Shown: one piece after another, positions 37,541 to 46,874 of the stretch
Numbering within the stretch: position 1 is the first letter of the stretch
How the letters are laid out: each line of letters starts with the position of its first letter
NCBI RefSeq assembly: GCF_036865545.1
Contig: NZ_CP142208.1
Location: 2,418,001 to 2,482,000 of the forward strand
Length of the DNA: 64,000 nt
Direction of reading: 5' to 3'
Source: Erwinia sp. E_sp_B01_1
GTDB lineage: Bacteria; Pseudomonadota; Gammaproteobacteria; Enterobacterales; Enterobacteriaceae
Program-made: the position numbers and the translations under genes
Notes under the pieces: model-generated
Databases searched by the model: none
Seen by the model: the letters and a program-made list of their open reading frames with translations, nothing else
What the model was told of the DNA's origin: nothing

Positions 37541-39009
37541 ATACATAGCTCCTTTGCCTTGTGTGTCAGTGACTGAAAACGTGGCCAACTGCGGCGGTAC
37601 GCGTCACTGGCGTGAGGGGTATAGGTTTTTAATGAGAAGTTTTGTTTGATCAGTTGTCGCAGGTGCGTAACGTCCCGGATCTCTCCACTGGCCATCAGCT
37701 GGCTACCGATATTGCCCAGCGTGGAGGCCTCGATGGGACCGGCGATCACCGGTATGCCACAGGCATCCGCACAGAGCTGATTCAGCAGCGGGTTCTGACA
37801 ACCCCCACCCACAATGTGCAGCCAGCTGAAGGGTGACCCGCGCAAATCCTCAAGTTCGTGCAGCACCTGCCGGTAATAAAGCGCAAGGCTGTCAAAAATG
37901 CAGCGGGCCAGCGTTGCCGCATCCTGAGGCGCAGGCATTCCCTGCTCTACGCAGGCATCCTGAATTTCCCGCACCATATTGACCGGGTTGATGAAGCGGT
38001 CGTCGTTGGGATTGATCAGCGAACGGCAGGCAGGCTGCTGCTCTGCTGCACTCACCAGTTCGCTCAAATCATTGAGGGTCAGCTCGTGACAGATGCGCTG
38101 CAGCAGCCAAAGCCCCATGATATTTTTCAGCACGCGGTAACGCCCTTCCGCGCCCCCTTCGTTGGTGATGTTCAGCGCCAGCGCCGCCTTTCCGGTAAAA
38201 GGTTCAACGCTCTCAAATCCCATCAGCGACCAGGTGCCGGAACTGAGCCAGGCGGCGTTGGTTCCGGCGACGGGGGCGGCCAGCACCGCACTGGCGGTAT
38301 CGTGGGTGGCTACGGCAATCACCGGTACGGCCTCGCCTGCCGCGGTTTTCCATTCACCTACCCGGCTGCCGGGTGGTGAAGGCTGACCAAACCAGCTGGC
38401 CCTGGCCCCGGCCCACGCCAGCAGGGTTTCATCCCAGTTGCCGCTCTGGATATTCAGCAACTGCGTGGTGGTGGCGTTGGTGTACTCCCAGTTCAGCCTG
38501 CCGGTCAGCCGGTAATGGAAATAGTCGGGGATCATCAGCACATGCTGAACCTGGTCCAGCCAGGCAGGCTGTGAGACGGTCAGGGCGCGAAGCTGATAAA
38601 GCGTATTGAAAGGCAGAAACTGAATGCCGGTACGCTGATAGATCGCTTCGCGGCTCAGCGCTTCGCAGGCTTGTTGCATCACCCCCTGCGTACGGCCATC
38701 ACGATAAGCCACCGGCAGGCCCAGCCTGTTGCCTTGCCCGTCCAGCAACACATAATCCACGCCCCAGGTATCAATGCCGATGCTGTCAGGAACGATGCCC
38801 TGTGCGACCAGCTTATTCAGGGACGTCAGGATAAAACTTTCCAGCGCATCCACATCCCAGCACTGACGCTCTTCAACCGTCACCAGCCGGTTCACACAGC
38901 GGGCGACTTCTTCCAGATGGAGGGAGCCAGTTTGTGAGTTAAAACGGGCCAGCATAACGCGGCCGCTGGAGGCGCCGAGGTCGATGGCTACACAATGTCG
39001 CATGCTCAT
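37537..39009 (-). CDS. rhaB: Rhamnulokinase RhaB
   Basis: 490 residues of the FGGY carbohydrate kinase family: N-terminal [16 protein letters not shown] (phosphate 1), [26 protein letters not shown] and [16 protein letters not shown] near the C-terminus (adenosine region). It phosphorylates L-rhamnulose at O1 with ATP. It is the promoter-proximal gene of rhaBADM. Upstream lie a 17-bp-spaced sigma-70 promoter and a CRP-like site. Its stop is fused to the rhaA start, coupling their translation. Confidence 0.95.
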   Translation of the reverse strand: MSMRHCVAIDLGASSGRVMLARFNSQTGSLHLEEVARCVNRLVTVEERQCWDVDALESFILTSLNKLVAQGIVPDSIGIDTWGVDYVLLDGQGNRLGLPVAYRDGRTQGVMQQACEALSREAIYQRTGIQFLPFNTLYQLRALTVSQPAWLDQVQHVLMIPDYFHYRLTGRLNWEYTNATTTQLLNIQSGNWDETLLAWAGARASWFGQPSPPGSRVGEWKTAAGEAVPVIAVATHDTASAVLAAPVAGTNAAWLSSGTWSLMGFESVEPFTGKAALALNITNEGGAEGRYRVLKNIMGLWLLQRICHELTLNDLSELVSAAEQQPACRSLINPNDDRFINPVNMVREIQDACVEQGMPAPQDAATLARCIFDSLALYYRQVLHELEDLRGSPFSWLHIVGGGCQNPLLNQLCADACGIPVIAGPIEASTLGNIGSQLMASGEIRDVTHLRQLIKQNFSLKTYTPHASDAYRRSWPRFQSLTHKAKELCI

Positions 39010-39029
39010 AGCAGTGGCTTCCTGTCAGT

Positions 39030-39058
39030 TCGATAGCCACAGTTTAAAAGCCTGACAA
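39030..39058 (-). promoter_or_regulatory. Candidate rhaB promoter
   Basis: On the minus strand TTGTCA (39058-39053) and TATCGA (39035-39030) are separated by 17 bp, giving a start site near 39023, about 14 bp before the rhaB ATG. The region just upstream, to about 39115, is where RhaS half-sites would be expected; I could not align them with confidence. Confidence 0.5.
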
Positions 39059-39118
39059 TTTGTCACCTTCCCCTAACTGCCAGCCCTGGCCCCCGCCTGG
39101 CACTCCGGCAAAGATGAA

Positions 39119-39134
39119 CGTGAATCAGCTCACA
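39119..39134. promoter_or_regulatory. CRP-binding site candidate in the rhaS-rhaB region
   Basis: CGTGA-ATCAGC-TCACA matches TGTGA-N6-TCACA at 9 of 10 positions. Its centre is about 103 bp upstream of the inferred rhaB start, compared with about 92 bp in E. coli rhaBAD, i.e. roughly one helical turn further. It sits between the two divergent rha promoters. Confidence 0.7.
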
Positions 39135-39202
39135 CTTCTGTTTTTCACTGCTTTCGCGCGCAGGTGTGACATGCCGCTCAATTCTGTTATTTCACCGGGG
39201 CT

Positions 39203-39252
39203 TTCTTGAAAAATGTGCCGCAATGCGCCGAATTTCTGTCGGATTTTCAAGG
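39203..39252. promoter_or_regulatory. Candidate RhaR operator of rhaSR (large inverted repeat)
   Basis: Two inverted half-sites, TCTTGAAAAAT at 39204-39214 and its near-complement ATTTTCAAGG at 39243-39252, are separated by about 28 bp. They lie 57 bp upstream of the rhaS start. E. coli RhaR binds long inverted half-sites at the same relative place. Confidence 0.55.
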
Positions 39253-39308
39253 TGAACGCCCCCCGTCGGACAGTAGACTCCGTCGATACCATGCAAAGAG
39301 GGCCGATC

Positions 39309-40136
39309 ATGACCGTATTACACAGTGTGGATTTTTTCCCCGGCGGCGGGCTGCCGATAGCCATCGAACCCCGGGCTCCTCAGGGGGCTTTTCCGGAACA
39401 TCACCACGACGATTTCCATGAGATTGTGATTGTCGAGCAGGGGGCGGGGATCCATATCTTTAACGGAGAACCAAGACCCCTGTGTGGCGGGTGTGTCTGT
39501 TTCGTGCGCGATCACGATCGCCACCTGTATGAGAATACCGAGCGGCTCATTCTGACTAACGTGCTCTACCGTGGCCCGGAGGCCTTTCGCTTTGTCACCG
39601 GCTTTCAGCATCTGCTGCCACAGGAGATCGAAGGCAGCTACCCTTCTCACTGGCGCATTGGCAGCAAAGTCCTCGCCCAGGCCAAAACGCTGATCGCAGG
39701 GATTGAAATACCCATCGGTCAACCCACTCTGGAAAATCAGGCCGAGCAGGAGATGCGGTTTATGCAGCTGCTGGTCTTACTGCGACGGGGATGCAGTGAA
39801 CTGCCAGGAGAGGATCAGGATGGCCGGATGCGGGGGTTGCTGAACTGGCTGGCAGAACATTTCAGTGAGGAAGTTGACTGGGAAGCGCTGGCTTCACGTT
39901 TCTCATTATCCTTGAGAACGCTGCACCGGCAGCTCAAGCAACAGACTGGCAGCACGCCGCAGCGCTATCTTAATCGTCTGCGTCTGCTTCAGGCGCGGCA
40001 TCTGTTACGGCACAGCGACATCCGTATAACCGATATTGCTTTTCAGTGTGGATTTGGTGACAGCAATCACTTTTCCACACTGTTCAAGCGCGAGTTTGGC
40101 CTCTCACCGCGTACCATCAGACAAAACGATCTCTGA
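39309..40136 (+). CDS. rhaS: L-rhamnose-responsive activator RhaS (AraC family)
   Basis: 275 residues from ATG 39309 ([14 protein letters not shown]), preceded by AGAGGG. An in-frame start at 39213 lies inside the RhaR operator region and is rejected. The cupin sensor domain includes [18 protein letters not shown] and [14 protein letters not shown]. The C-terminal double HTH includes [17 protein letters not shown] and [19 protein letters not shown]. By recall it is very close to E. coli RhaS, which activates rhaBAD and rhaT with rhamnose. It is followed by rhaR 8 bp later. Confidence 0.94.
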   Translation: MTVLHSVDFFPGGGLPIAIEPRAPQGAFPEHHHDDFHEIVIVEQGAGIHIFNGEPRPLCGGCVCFVRDHDRHLYENTERLILTNVLYRGPEAFRFVTGFQHLLPQEIEGSYPSHWRIGSKVLAQAKTLIAGIEIPIGQPTLENQAEQEMRFMQLLVLLRRGCSELPGEDQDGRMRGLLNWLAEHFSEEVDWEALASRFSLSLRTLHRQLKQQTGSTPQRYLNRLRLLQARHLLRHSDIRITDIAFQCGFGDSNHFSTLFKREFGLSPRTIRQNDL

Positions 40137-40144
40137 GGTGAACC

Positions 40145-41017
40145 TTGACTCAACCCCTTCGCCTGGCGCAAGCCGACTATTTTCCTTCTGAACTTATGCC
40201 GGTGGCGGTGGCCGATCGTGCGCCTCAGCCCTGCTTTCCGCCTCACGTTCATGAGTTCAGCGAACTGGTGATTGTCTGGCGGGGTAACGGGCTGCATGTC
40301 ATGAACGACCAGCCGTGGCTAATCACCTGTGGCGACCTGTTCTATCTTAAGCCAGACGACTGCCACAGTTTTCAGTCGGTCAATGAACTGGTGCTGGACA
40401 ATATTATCTATTGCCGGGAGCGCTTCAGCCTGGGGCTGGACTGGGATCGGTTCCTGCCGGTTGAGCCCGGCTCCGCCTGGCGATTAACCACCCGGGGAAT
40501 GGCGCTGGCGAGGGGAGTGATTCAGCAACTGGCGCAGGAGAGCCGCAAAAGCGATCAGCTTTCCAGACAGCTAACGGAAACGCTGTTTCTTCAGCTGGCG
40601 CTCACGTTACAACGTCACCGATATTCTGCTGACAGCGCCTGTCAGTTGCCCGAGGGGGAACAACTGGATCTGTTAATGTCAGCCATCCAGGGTCAGATTG
40701 CCACCAGTTTTGATCTCAGCGCTTTCTGCCATCAGCACCATCTTTCCGAACGGGCTATTAAACAGCTCTTCCGCCAGCAGACAGGCATGACGCCAGGGCA
40801 CTATATTCGTCAGTTACAGCTGTGCCGGGCAAAATTTTTACTGCGCAGCAGCGGCTGTCTGATTGGTGAAGTGGCTGCCCGCTGTGGCTTTGACGACAGT
40901 AATTACTTTTCAGCGGTGTTTACGCGTGAAACCGGCATCACGCCAAGCGCATTCCGGCAGCAGTTTGAACAGGCCAGTCAGAGGAAGATTCCACTGGTGA
41001 TGCAGAATAAAGGATGA
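40145..41017 (+). CDS. rhaR: L-rhamnose-responsive activator RhaR (AraC family)
   Basis: 290 residues from a TTG start at 40145. GAGGTGA overlaps the rhaS stop at ribosome-binding distance, and the N-terminus [15 protein letters not shown] aligns with that of E. coli RhaR, so the rare start is supported. Sensor-domain blocks are [22 protein letters not shown] and [14 protein letters not shown]. The C-terminal HTH pair is [17 protein letters not shown] and [16 protein letters not shown]. RhaR activates rhaSR. The TTG start may keep RhaR levels low relative to RhaS. Confidence 0.92.
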   Translation: MTQPLRLAQADYFPSELMPVAVADRAPQPCFPPHVHEFSELVIVWRGNGLHVMNDQPWLITCGDLFYLKPDDCHSFQSVNELVLDNIIYCRERFSLGLDWDRFLPVEPGSAWRLTTRGMALARGVIQQLAQESRKSDQLSRQLTETLFLQLALTLQRHRYSADSACQLPEGEQLDLLMSAIQGQIATSFDLSAFCHQHHLSERAIKQLFRQQTGMTPGHYIRQLQLCRAKFLLRSSGCLIGEVAARCGFDDSNYFSAVFTRETGITPSAFRQQFEQASQRKIPLVMQNKG

Positions 41018-41063
41018 CCACCACTTCCCGGTGGTGGCCGTGTTGTGTGGCAGGGAGTGCCAC

Positions 41064-42098
41064 TCAGGACATCATGCCCATCCCAACGATATTGGCGGCG
41101 ATAATAATCACAAAGCAGCCCCCGCACAGCACGCTGACTGGCCGACGCCCGACGTTTTTCCACTCCCTGAGCACCAGCCCCACCAGCCCACCGCAGAGCA
41201 CATAGAAGCTCATATGTAACATCCAGCTGATAAAATCATACTGCGCCGGAATGCGGGCGTGGCCCCAGGCATAGAAGAAGAATTGCAGATACCACATGGT
41301 GCCCCCGAGGATGGAGAGCAGGACGTTGCTGATCAGCAGCGATTTCGCCACCGAAAAATCGGCTTTTATTGAAAGGTTCGATTTGGTCGCCAGCCGGATA
41401 AAACAGAAGCCGAGGTTGACCAGCGCCCCGCCCCCCATGATCACCACATAGCTGGGTAGTGCGATATAAAGCGGATCGATGCCCAGCGCCGCCGCCGCAT
41501 CGTGCATCGGTTTTGCAGCATTCATGGCGAATGACATGCCAGCCGAGAACACACCGCAAAGCACGGCCAGCATTAACCCTTTTCTGAGATTAAACTCTTC
41601 AGCCGTAATGCCCATCGCCCGCTCTTTAAGTAAACCGGCACGGGAGACGATGGCTACACCGATAAGCGCTACCAGTACCCCCAGAAGGGTCATCCTGCCG
41701 CCGGCAGAGCTGAACAGCTCCACAAAGCGACCCTGCAACAGGGGCGTCATAAGCGTGCCCACCACCAGAGTAATGCCGATAGCAATCCCTATCCCCATCG
41801 ACATGCCCAGATAACGCATGGTCAGGCCATAGTTGATGTTCCCTATGCCCCACATGGCACCAAAGAGAAACACCGGTAACAGCTGTGAAAGCGAAAAGCT
41901 GCTGTAGTACCCCCAGAAGTTCGGCAGCAGCACGGCGCTCACTGCCCAGGGTAGAATGATCCATGATGCGATACCGCCAACTGACCACATGGTTTCCCAT
42001 GACCAGTGGCGGACTTTTTTGAATGGTGCATAAAAGCAGGCGGCGCTTGCTGCGCCTACCAGATGCCACAGAATGCCTGAGAGGATTGCCTGACTCAT
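41064..42098 (-). CDS. rhaT: L-rhamnose:H+ symporter RhaT
   Basis: 344 residues with ten membrane helices. It begins [22 protein letters not shown]. Family stretches are [36 protein letters not shown], and [21 protein letters not shown]. It imports L-rhamnose with a proton across the inner membrane. It is convergent with rhaR, as in E. coli, and divergent from aldA. Confidence 0.94.
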   Translation of the reverse strand: MSQAILSGILWHLVGAASAACFYAPFKKVRHWSWETMWSVGGIASWIILPWAVSAVLLPNFWGYYSSFSLSQLLPVFLFGAMWGIGNINYGLTMRYLGMSMGIGIAIGITLVVGTLMTPLLQGRFVELFSSAGGRMTLLGVLVALIGVAIVSRAGLLKERAMGITAEEFNLRKGLMLAVLCGVFSAGMSFAMNAAKPMHDAAAALGIDPLYIALPSYVVIMGGGALVNLGFCFIRLATKSNLSIKADFSVAKSLLISNVLLSILGGTMWYLQFFFYAWGHARIPAQYDFISWMLHMSFYVLCGGLVGLVLREWKNVGRRPVSVLCGGCFVIIIAANIVGMGMMS

Positions 42099-42468
42099 TA
42101 TTGTTTTCCTTCGTAGGTGGGTAAGGTTCCCGGTACAGGCAGTCTACGAAGGATCGTCCCCCCGCCACCTTAGGCTGGCTGCCCGCTCTTAAACAGATCT
42201 GGCAAAATTCAGTGCCTTCTGCTGTCCGCGATCACAAATCCAGCTTCTGACATTCCAGCGCCCGATTCGGGCAATATCCAATTAATTGTCTGTTTTTAAA
42301 GCATTTATACTTTTCTGGCCTTCCCCGGCTACCGTTCTTCTGATTTCTGCCATCTGACGGTCACGGCTGGCAGTCACAGAAAGGTCATCAACGCGCGCTT
42401 CGGGCACTCTTTTATAGCGCAACATTTTATTAACCTCACTATAAAATAACGTTAACGGAGAGTCTGTT
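42099..42468. other. rhaT-aldA divergent intergenic region
   Basis: 370 bp that must hold both promoters. I could not identify a clear CRP or RhaS site by eye. No gene, repeat or terminator recognised. The aldA ribosome-binding site is AACGGAGAG at about 42455-42463. Confidence 0.5.
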
Positions 42469-43908
42469 ATGAGCCCACGCCAGCATCGCCTTTATATCCA
42501 GGGTCAGTTTGTTGAAAACCGCAGCGACCGCTGGATTGATGTGATCAATCCAGCCACGGAAGAGTGTTTATCTCAGGTCCCGCAGGGAAGTCGTGAAGAC
42601 GCCGACCGGGCGATTGAAGCAGCTGAAGCGGCCCAGCCAGCCTGGGAGGCTCTGCCAGCGGTAGAGCGCGGAAACTGGTTACGCAAAATTTCAGCCGGGA
42701 TCCGCGAGCGTGAAGCTGAAATCACCCGGACTATCGTCGCCGAAGGCGGAAAGACGCAGCAACTCGCCCAGACAGAAGTGCTGTTTACGGCGGATTATCT
42801 CGACTATATGGCCGAATGGGCTCGCCGCTATGAAGGGGAGATTGTGCAGAGCGATCGGGTCAATGAAACCATCATGGTGTTTAAAAAAGCTATCGGCGTG
42901 ACCACAGGTATCCTGCCGTGGAACTTTCCTTTCTTCCTGATTGCGCGAAAAGCCGCCCCGGCACTGGTAACCGGCAACACCATCGTCATTAAACCCAGCG
43001 AGCTGACGTCGAATAACGCCATGCTGTTTGCCGAAATAGTGGATGCTGTGGGGCTGCCCGCCGGGGTGTTTAACCTGGTGACCGGGTATGGCCCGGAAGT
43101 TGGCCAGGCGCTGGCGGCTAACCCCAAAGTGGGCATGGTCAGCTTGACGGGCAGCGTTGGGGCCGGCGTGGCTACCCTGCAGGCTGCCGCACCGAACATC
43201 ACCAAAGTTTCACTGGAGCTGGGCGGCAAAGCCCCGGCCATTGTGATGCAAGATGCCGATCTGGATCTGGCGGTGAAAGCCATTGTCAGTTCCAGAATGA
43301 TCAATACCGGGCAGGTCTGTAACTGTGTAGAGCGTCTGTATGTGCAGCGGGATGTTTATGATGAGATGGTGGCACGGCTGGCTGAAGCCTTTGAACGGGT
43401 CACCAGCGGGAACCCCGCAGAAAAAAACGACGTGGATATGGGGCCATTGATCTCTGCTGATGCGCTTAAACGTGTTGAGCAGAAAGTCGCTTTCGCTGTT
43501 GAGCAGGGAGCGAAAGTGGTTACCGGCGGTAAACGTATTGGCGACCGTGGTTTCTTCTTTGAACCCACCTTACTGACGGAGGTTCACCAGCAAATGGCCA
43601 TCGTGCAGGAAGAGACTTTTGGTCCTGTGCTGCCAGTGATCCCCTTCAACACGCTTGAAGAAGCTATAGCGATGGCAAATGACAGTGAGTATGGCCTGAC
43701 TTCCTCGCTTTTCACCCGCGATTTGAACGTAACCTTGCAGGCTCTCGGGCAGCTTAAATTTGGCGAAACCTATGTAAACCGTGAAAATTTTGAAGCGATG
43801 CAGGGATTCCATGCAGGCTGGCGTAAGTCCGGCATCGGAGGAGCGGATGGCCGTCACGGTCTGGAAGAATATCTACAGACGCATGTCGCCTATCTGAATT
43901 ATCATTAA
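42469..43908 (+). CDS. aldA: Lactaldehyde dehydrogenase AldA
   Basis: 479 residues of the NAD-dependent aldehyde dehydrogenase family, by recall close to E. coli AldA over its length. It has GILPWNFPFFLIARKAAPAL, the cofactor motif LTGSVGAGVA, the general base Glu in VSLELGGKAP and the catalytic Cys in TGQVCNCVERLYV. C-terminal KSGIGGADGRHGLEEYLQT is typical. It oxidises L-lactaldehyde from rhamnose (or fucose) breakdown to L-lactate. Its position next to rhaT completes the pathway in one locus, unlike E. coli where aldA is elsewhere. The A7 run at 43421-43427 is read without a shift. Confidence 0.95.
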   Translation: MSPRQHRLYIQGQFVENRSDRWIDVINPATEECLSQVPQGSREDADRAIEAAEAAQPAWEALPAVERGNWLRKISAGIREREAEITRTIVAEGGKTQQLAQTEVLFTADYLDYMAEWARRYEGEIVQSDRVNETIMVFKKAIGVTTGILPWNFPFFLIARKAAPALVTGNTIVIKPSELTSNNAMLFAEIVDAVGLPAGVFNLVTGYGPEVGQALAANPKVGMVSLTGSVGAGVATLQAAAPNITKVSLELGGKAPAIVMQDADLDLAVKAIVSSRMINTGQVCNCVERLYVQRDVYDEMVARLAEAFERVTSGNPAEKNDVDMGPLISADALKRVEQKVAFAVEQGAKVVTGGKRIGDRGFFFEPTLLTEVHQQMAIVQEETFGPVLPVIPFNTLEEAIAMANDSEYGLTSSLFTRDLNVTLQALGQLKFGETYVNRENFEAMQGFHAGWRKSGIGGADGRHGLEEYLQTHVAYLNYH

Positions 43909-43933
43909 TTCTGGTTCTCTTTCCAGTAATAGA

Positions 43934-43959
43934 GCAGCCGGTATTTTTTAACCGGCTGC
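43934..43959. terminator. Hairpin after aldA
   Basis: A 9-bp perfect stem GCAGCCGGT (43934-43942) with ACCGGCTGC (43951-43959), and an A/T-only loop. It lies 25 bp after the aldA stop. There is no T run after it, so intrinsic termination is plausible but not certain. Confidence 0.6.
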
Positions 43960-44429
43960 AACCAGTCATATCAGGCCGCACCGCAGACATTCAGCCCTCT
44001 TAAGCCGCGCGCCAGGAATAAGCCCATAAAGCAAAATTTTTAACCAGTAATGAATTACGGATGTGAATGTGTGTTTTTTACTGTGTCCTGGTTAACATTT
44101 TCACCGGTTAAAAAAGAGAGGCTTTAATCTAACCCACTGAAAAAAATCATCTTGTATTTTGAAATTCAATTATAAACTATTAGCACCAATCATTACTTAC
44201 CCGGCCTGACCAAAATTTAATAAAGTAACGTGTACAGGAAATTCCTAAACTAATTAATGTTGCGTTTTACATATAGCAATCAATGAGTCACCCGGTTAAT
44301 GTATTACCACACACAGAGCACGGCAGTGCTAATGTGTTAAAAGAAAGACGCACACAGCAGCCTTATTACAAAGAGGCCCGAAAAGGGCCCAATAATTCAG
44401 TCCATATAACAAATATTATTTAAATGGAT
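43960..44429. other. A/T-rich region between aldA and the acyltransferase gene
   Basis: About 470 bp of markedly A/T-rich sequence compared with its neighbours. It contains a GGCCC/GGGCC hairpin (44375-44389) and two very short frames (44258-44287; 44299-44340, MYYHTQSTAVLMC), neither with a ribosome-binding site. The promoter of the downstream gene should lie here. No larger gene is seen. Confidence 0.5.
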
Positions 44430-44464
44430 AAAAACCCTCCCTCACCGTTCGCGGTGAGGGTTTT
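44430..44464 (+). terminator. Terminator/attenuator hairpin in front of the acyltransferase gene
   Basis: CCCTCACCG (44439-44447), a TTCG tetraloop and CGGTGAGGG (44452-44460) are followed by TTTT. The outer AAAACCC/GGGTTTT can extend or re-pair the stem. It ends 27 bp before the ATG at 44491, leaving no room for a promoter downstream, so the gene appears to be read through it. Confidence 0.6.
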
Positions 44465-44490
44465 CCCTACACAGCACCGGGGTCCTTTAA

Positions 44491-45534
44491 ATGAAAAACA
44501 ATATTCTCTCCATAACCTGGCTACACGCCGTGGCCTGTCTGCTTATTGTTCTCTGTAATGCAGAAGGATTCGTCAGAGAATTGTCCGTAGATAAATTCAG
44601 TGGATTATCAGGTTACGGTACCGCGATGGGTCAACTTGGCGTTTTCATGTTTTTTATGACCAGTGGATATCTGACCGCCAGCCTGCACTGGAGGGATTTT
44701 GGTGAGGGAAGAGTGGCCAACTTTATTAAAGGAAGACTGATCAAGTTACTTCCGGTCTATTATCTCTTTACCTTAGTGACCATCATTTTCTGGATTATCA
44801 ATCCTGACTGGTTCCCGTCCATTTCACTCACGCCTGCGGACAACCTTTTATCGCTGATTTTCATCCCTTCTGTCTTCAGCCAGGAGCTTAACTCACTGAC
44901 GCCGGTGCTCTCAGTAGGCTGGATTTTCTGCTATGAAATTCTCTTTTATGCGATTTTTTCCATCGGATTACTCTTTGCCCGTCGCTCCGGGCTGACCTGG
45001 ATTTTCCTCAGCATGCTGGTGCTGGCAGCCGCCAGTCAGACCCTGCATTACGATAATCTTTGGTTCAGGTTCTACACCAACCCCATTATTCTCTATTTCC
45101 TGAGCGGCGTATTTTGCTTTGCTCTGCAACCGAGGTTATCTATCCCCTGGTATCACAACCGGTACTCTTTGTTTACGGTCAGCCTCTTGATTATTATGGC
45201 CACCGCTTATTTGCAGGGGATTGCCCAGCTGATGGTGCTGACCATCGCCTTCTTCCTGTTGACCTTCTTTAGTTTCAATACCCGTAAAGCTTCACATACG
45301 GGCAGAACATTGACCGCTATCGGTCTGGCTTCATATTCAATCTATGCCTGTCATGTTCTGCTGATGGGCGGTCTGAAGAAGGCTCTGACATTCTTCACGC
45401 CGGAAGGCAGCGGCAATGTCACCATGTTTATGTCAGTGGCAGTATTAACGTTGTGCTCGGTTGCGCTGGGCTATCTTATTTACCGGCTGGTTGAACGTCG
45501 CGCTTCCTTCATGTTGTGGACGAAAGTCCGCTAG
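44491..45534 (+). CDS. Acyltransferase-3 family membrane protein (atypical active site)
   Basis: 347 residues with about ten hydrophobic segments. The AT3 pattern is visible: WLHAVACLLIVLCNAEGF in TM1, FMFFMTSGYLTASLHW, GRLIKLLPVYYLFT, and AIGLASYSIYACHVLL near the end. Most members use a TM1 His (in VV..H) and an RxxR motif to transfer acyl groups to surface polysaccharide or glucans. Here the aligned TM1 residue reads Asn and the RxxR motif reads RLIK. So function may be altered or the alignment may be off by a turn. No polysaccharide gene is next to it. Isolated gene flanked by terminators on both sides. Confidence 0.8.
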   Translation: MKNNILSITWLHAVACLLIVLCNAEGFVRELSVDKFSGLSGYGTAMGQLGVFMFFMTSGYLTASLHWRDFGEGRVANFIKGRLIKLLPVYYLFTLVTIIFWIINPDWFPSISLTPADNLLSLIFIPSVFSQELNSLTPVLSVGWIFCYEILFYAIFSIGLLFARRSGLTWIFLSMLVLAAASQTLHYDNLWFRFYTNPIILYFLSGVFCFALQPRLSIPWYHNRYSLFTVSLLIIMATAYLQGIAQLMVLTIAFFLLTFFSFNTRKASHTGRTLTAIGLASYSIYACHVLLMGGLKKALTFFTPEGSGNVTMFMSVAVLTLCSVALGYLIYRLVERRASFMLWTKVR

Positions 45535-45562
45535 GAAGAAAGGTTCGGTTAAGGTCTGCCCC

Positions 45563-45602
45563 AATAACGTCCCGGCGGAACGGTCGCCGCCGGGACGTTA
45601 TT
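45563..45602. terminator. Bidirectional terminator between the acyltransferase and MFS genes
   Basis: A perfect 16-bp stem AATAACGTCCCGGCGG (45563-45578) with 45587-45602, 8-nt loop, then TT. It lies between convergent genes and abuts the MFS stop. Confidence 0.85.
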
Positions 45603-46874
45603 TTAACTTCTGAGGGTAAACTGGCTTCTGTACAGCGCCCAGCCACTGACGACTGCCAGCACCATCAGGTAATAGCTGGGGGCGAGGCTGGTACCGGTTG
45701 CGGTAATAAGCAAGGTACAAATCAGTGGCGCAAACCCACCAAACACGGTGACGGCAATGTTGTAGCTGATTGCCATGCCGCTGGCACGCGTCGAGACCGG
45801 GAAGAGATCGGCCATCATTGAAGGGACGGTGGAGAAATAGACCGATTTAAGCAGCGCCATCCAGCCTACCAGTAACAGAAGGTTACCGGGCGTTGGGTGA
45901 TTGACCACCAGTAAAAAGGCGGGATAAATGGTCAAAATCAGTAAGCCAAGCGATCCCCACATCAGCGGCCTGCGGCCAACTTTCTCAGCCCACAACCCCA
46001 TCAATGGCGTCACTACCGTCAGAATCACTCCGGCAAGCAGTGTGGCAGTAAAGGCCGCCGATCCCGACAGATGCAAACTTTTAGTCGCGTAGGTCGGCAC
46101 ATAATTCAGCATGTAGTTGATGCCGGTGGAGATCACCATCAGCCCGATAGCCAGCAGCATCAGATTTTTTTGCTGTCCGGCCAGCTGTTTCAGCGGTGAG
46201 TGGGTTTTCTGTACTTTGAACGTGGCCGGTTCATGCACATGACGGCGGATATAGAGCCCGACCGGGCCAATCAGCAGGCCAAAGGCAAAGGGAATACGCC
46301 ATCCCCAGTCCTGGATCTGCGTTTCGCTGAGCCAGTGGGTCAGCCCCAGACCAAAAGCGGACGCCATCAGCGTGCTAGCTCCCTGAGTGGCAAACTGCCA
46401 GCTTGCGATAAACGCTTTGCGGTGCGGGAAATGCTCCACCAGAAAGGCGGTGGAACTGCCAAATTCTCCCCCGGCAGAAAAGCCCTGAATCAGACGCGCC
46501 AGCAGGATCATAACGGGAGCGATCAGGCCGATAGTGCTGTAAGCAGGCATCAGCACGATAATCAGCCCGCCCACCATCATCAAAGTGATCGACAGCATCA
46601 ACGCCTTTTTCCGCCCGACCCGATCTGCGTAAGCACCGAGCACGATTGCCCCTAGCGGCCTGATCAGGAACGATACGCCGAAACTGCCAAAGGTCAGCAG
46701 CAGGGAGACCGCAGGATCCTGAACAGGGAAAAAAGCGTGAGCAATGTAGCTGGCGAAAAATCCATAGACCGCAATGTCAAACCACTCCAGTGCATTGCCC
46801 ACGCAGGTGGCGAAAAGGGTTTTATAGAGGTTGGGCGCCGTGGCGACTTCACCCGTTTGCGTCAGAGAGCTCAT
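45603..46874 (-). CDS. MFS transporter, metabolite:H+ symporter (MHS) family
   Basis: 423 residues with twelve membrane helices. MHS-family stretches are VGNALEWFDIAVYGFFA at the N-terminus, GAYADRVGRKKALM, GFSAGGEFGSSTAFLVEH, and AFLVVNHP between helices. Relatives carry proline, betaine, shikimate, alpha-ketoglutarate or citrate. It overlaps the M20 peptidase gene by 4 bp (ATGA), so the two form one operon. It probably imports the peptide or N-acyl amino acid that the peptidase splits, or exports its product; the substrate is inference. Confidence 0.88.
   Translation of the reverse strand: MSSLTQTGEVATAPNLYKTLFATCVGNALEWFDIAVYGFFASYIAHAFFPVQDPAVSLLLTFGSFGVSFLIRPLGAIVLGAYADRVGRKKALMLSITLMMVGGLIIVLMPAYSTIGLIAPVMILLARLIQGFSAGGEFGSSTAFLVEHFPHRKAFIASWQFATQGASTLMASAFGLGLTHWLSETQIQDWGWRIPFAFGLLIGPVGLYIRRHVHEPATFKVQKTHSPLKQLAGQQKNLMLLAIGLMVISTGINYMLNYVPTYATKSLHLSGSAAFTATLLAGVILTVVTPLMGLWAEKVGRRPLMWGSLGLLILTIYPAFLLVVNHPTPGNLLLLVGWMALLKSVYFSTVPSMMADLFPVSTRASGMAISYNIAVTVFGGFAPLICTLLITATGTSLAPSYYLMVLAVVSGWALYRSQFTLRS

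Noticed and set aside
44258-44340. Two micro-frames (9 and 13 codons) as attenuation leader peptides
   Set aside because: Neither has a ribosome-binding site, nor a run of codons for one amino acid as in known leader peptides. Mentioned only as context for the hairpin at 44430.
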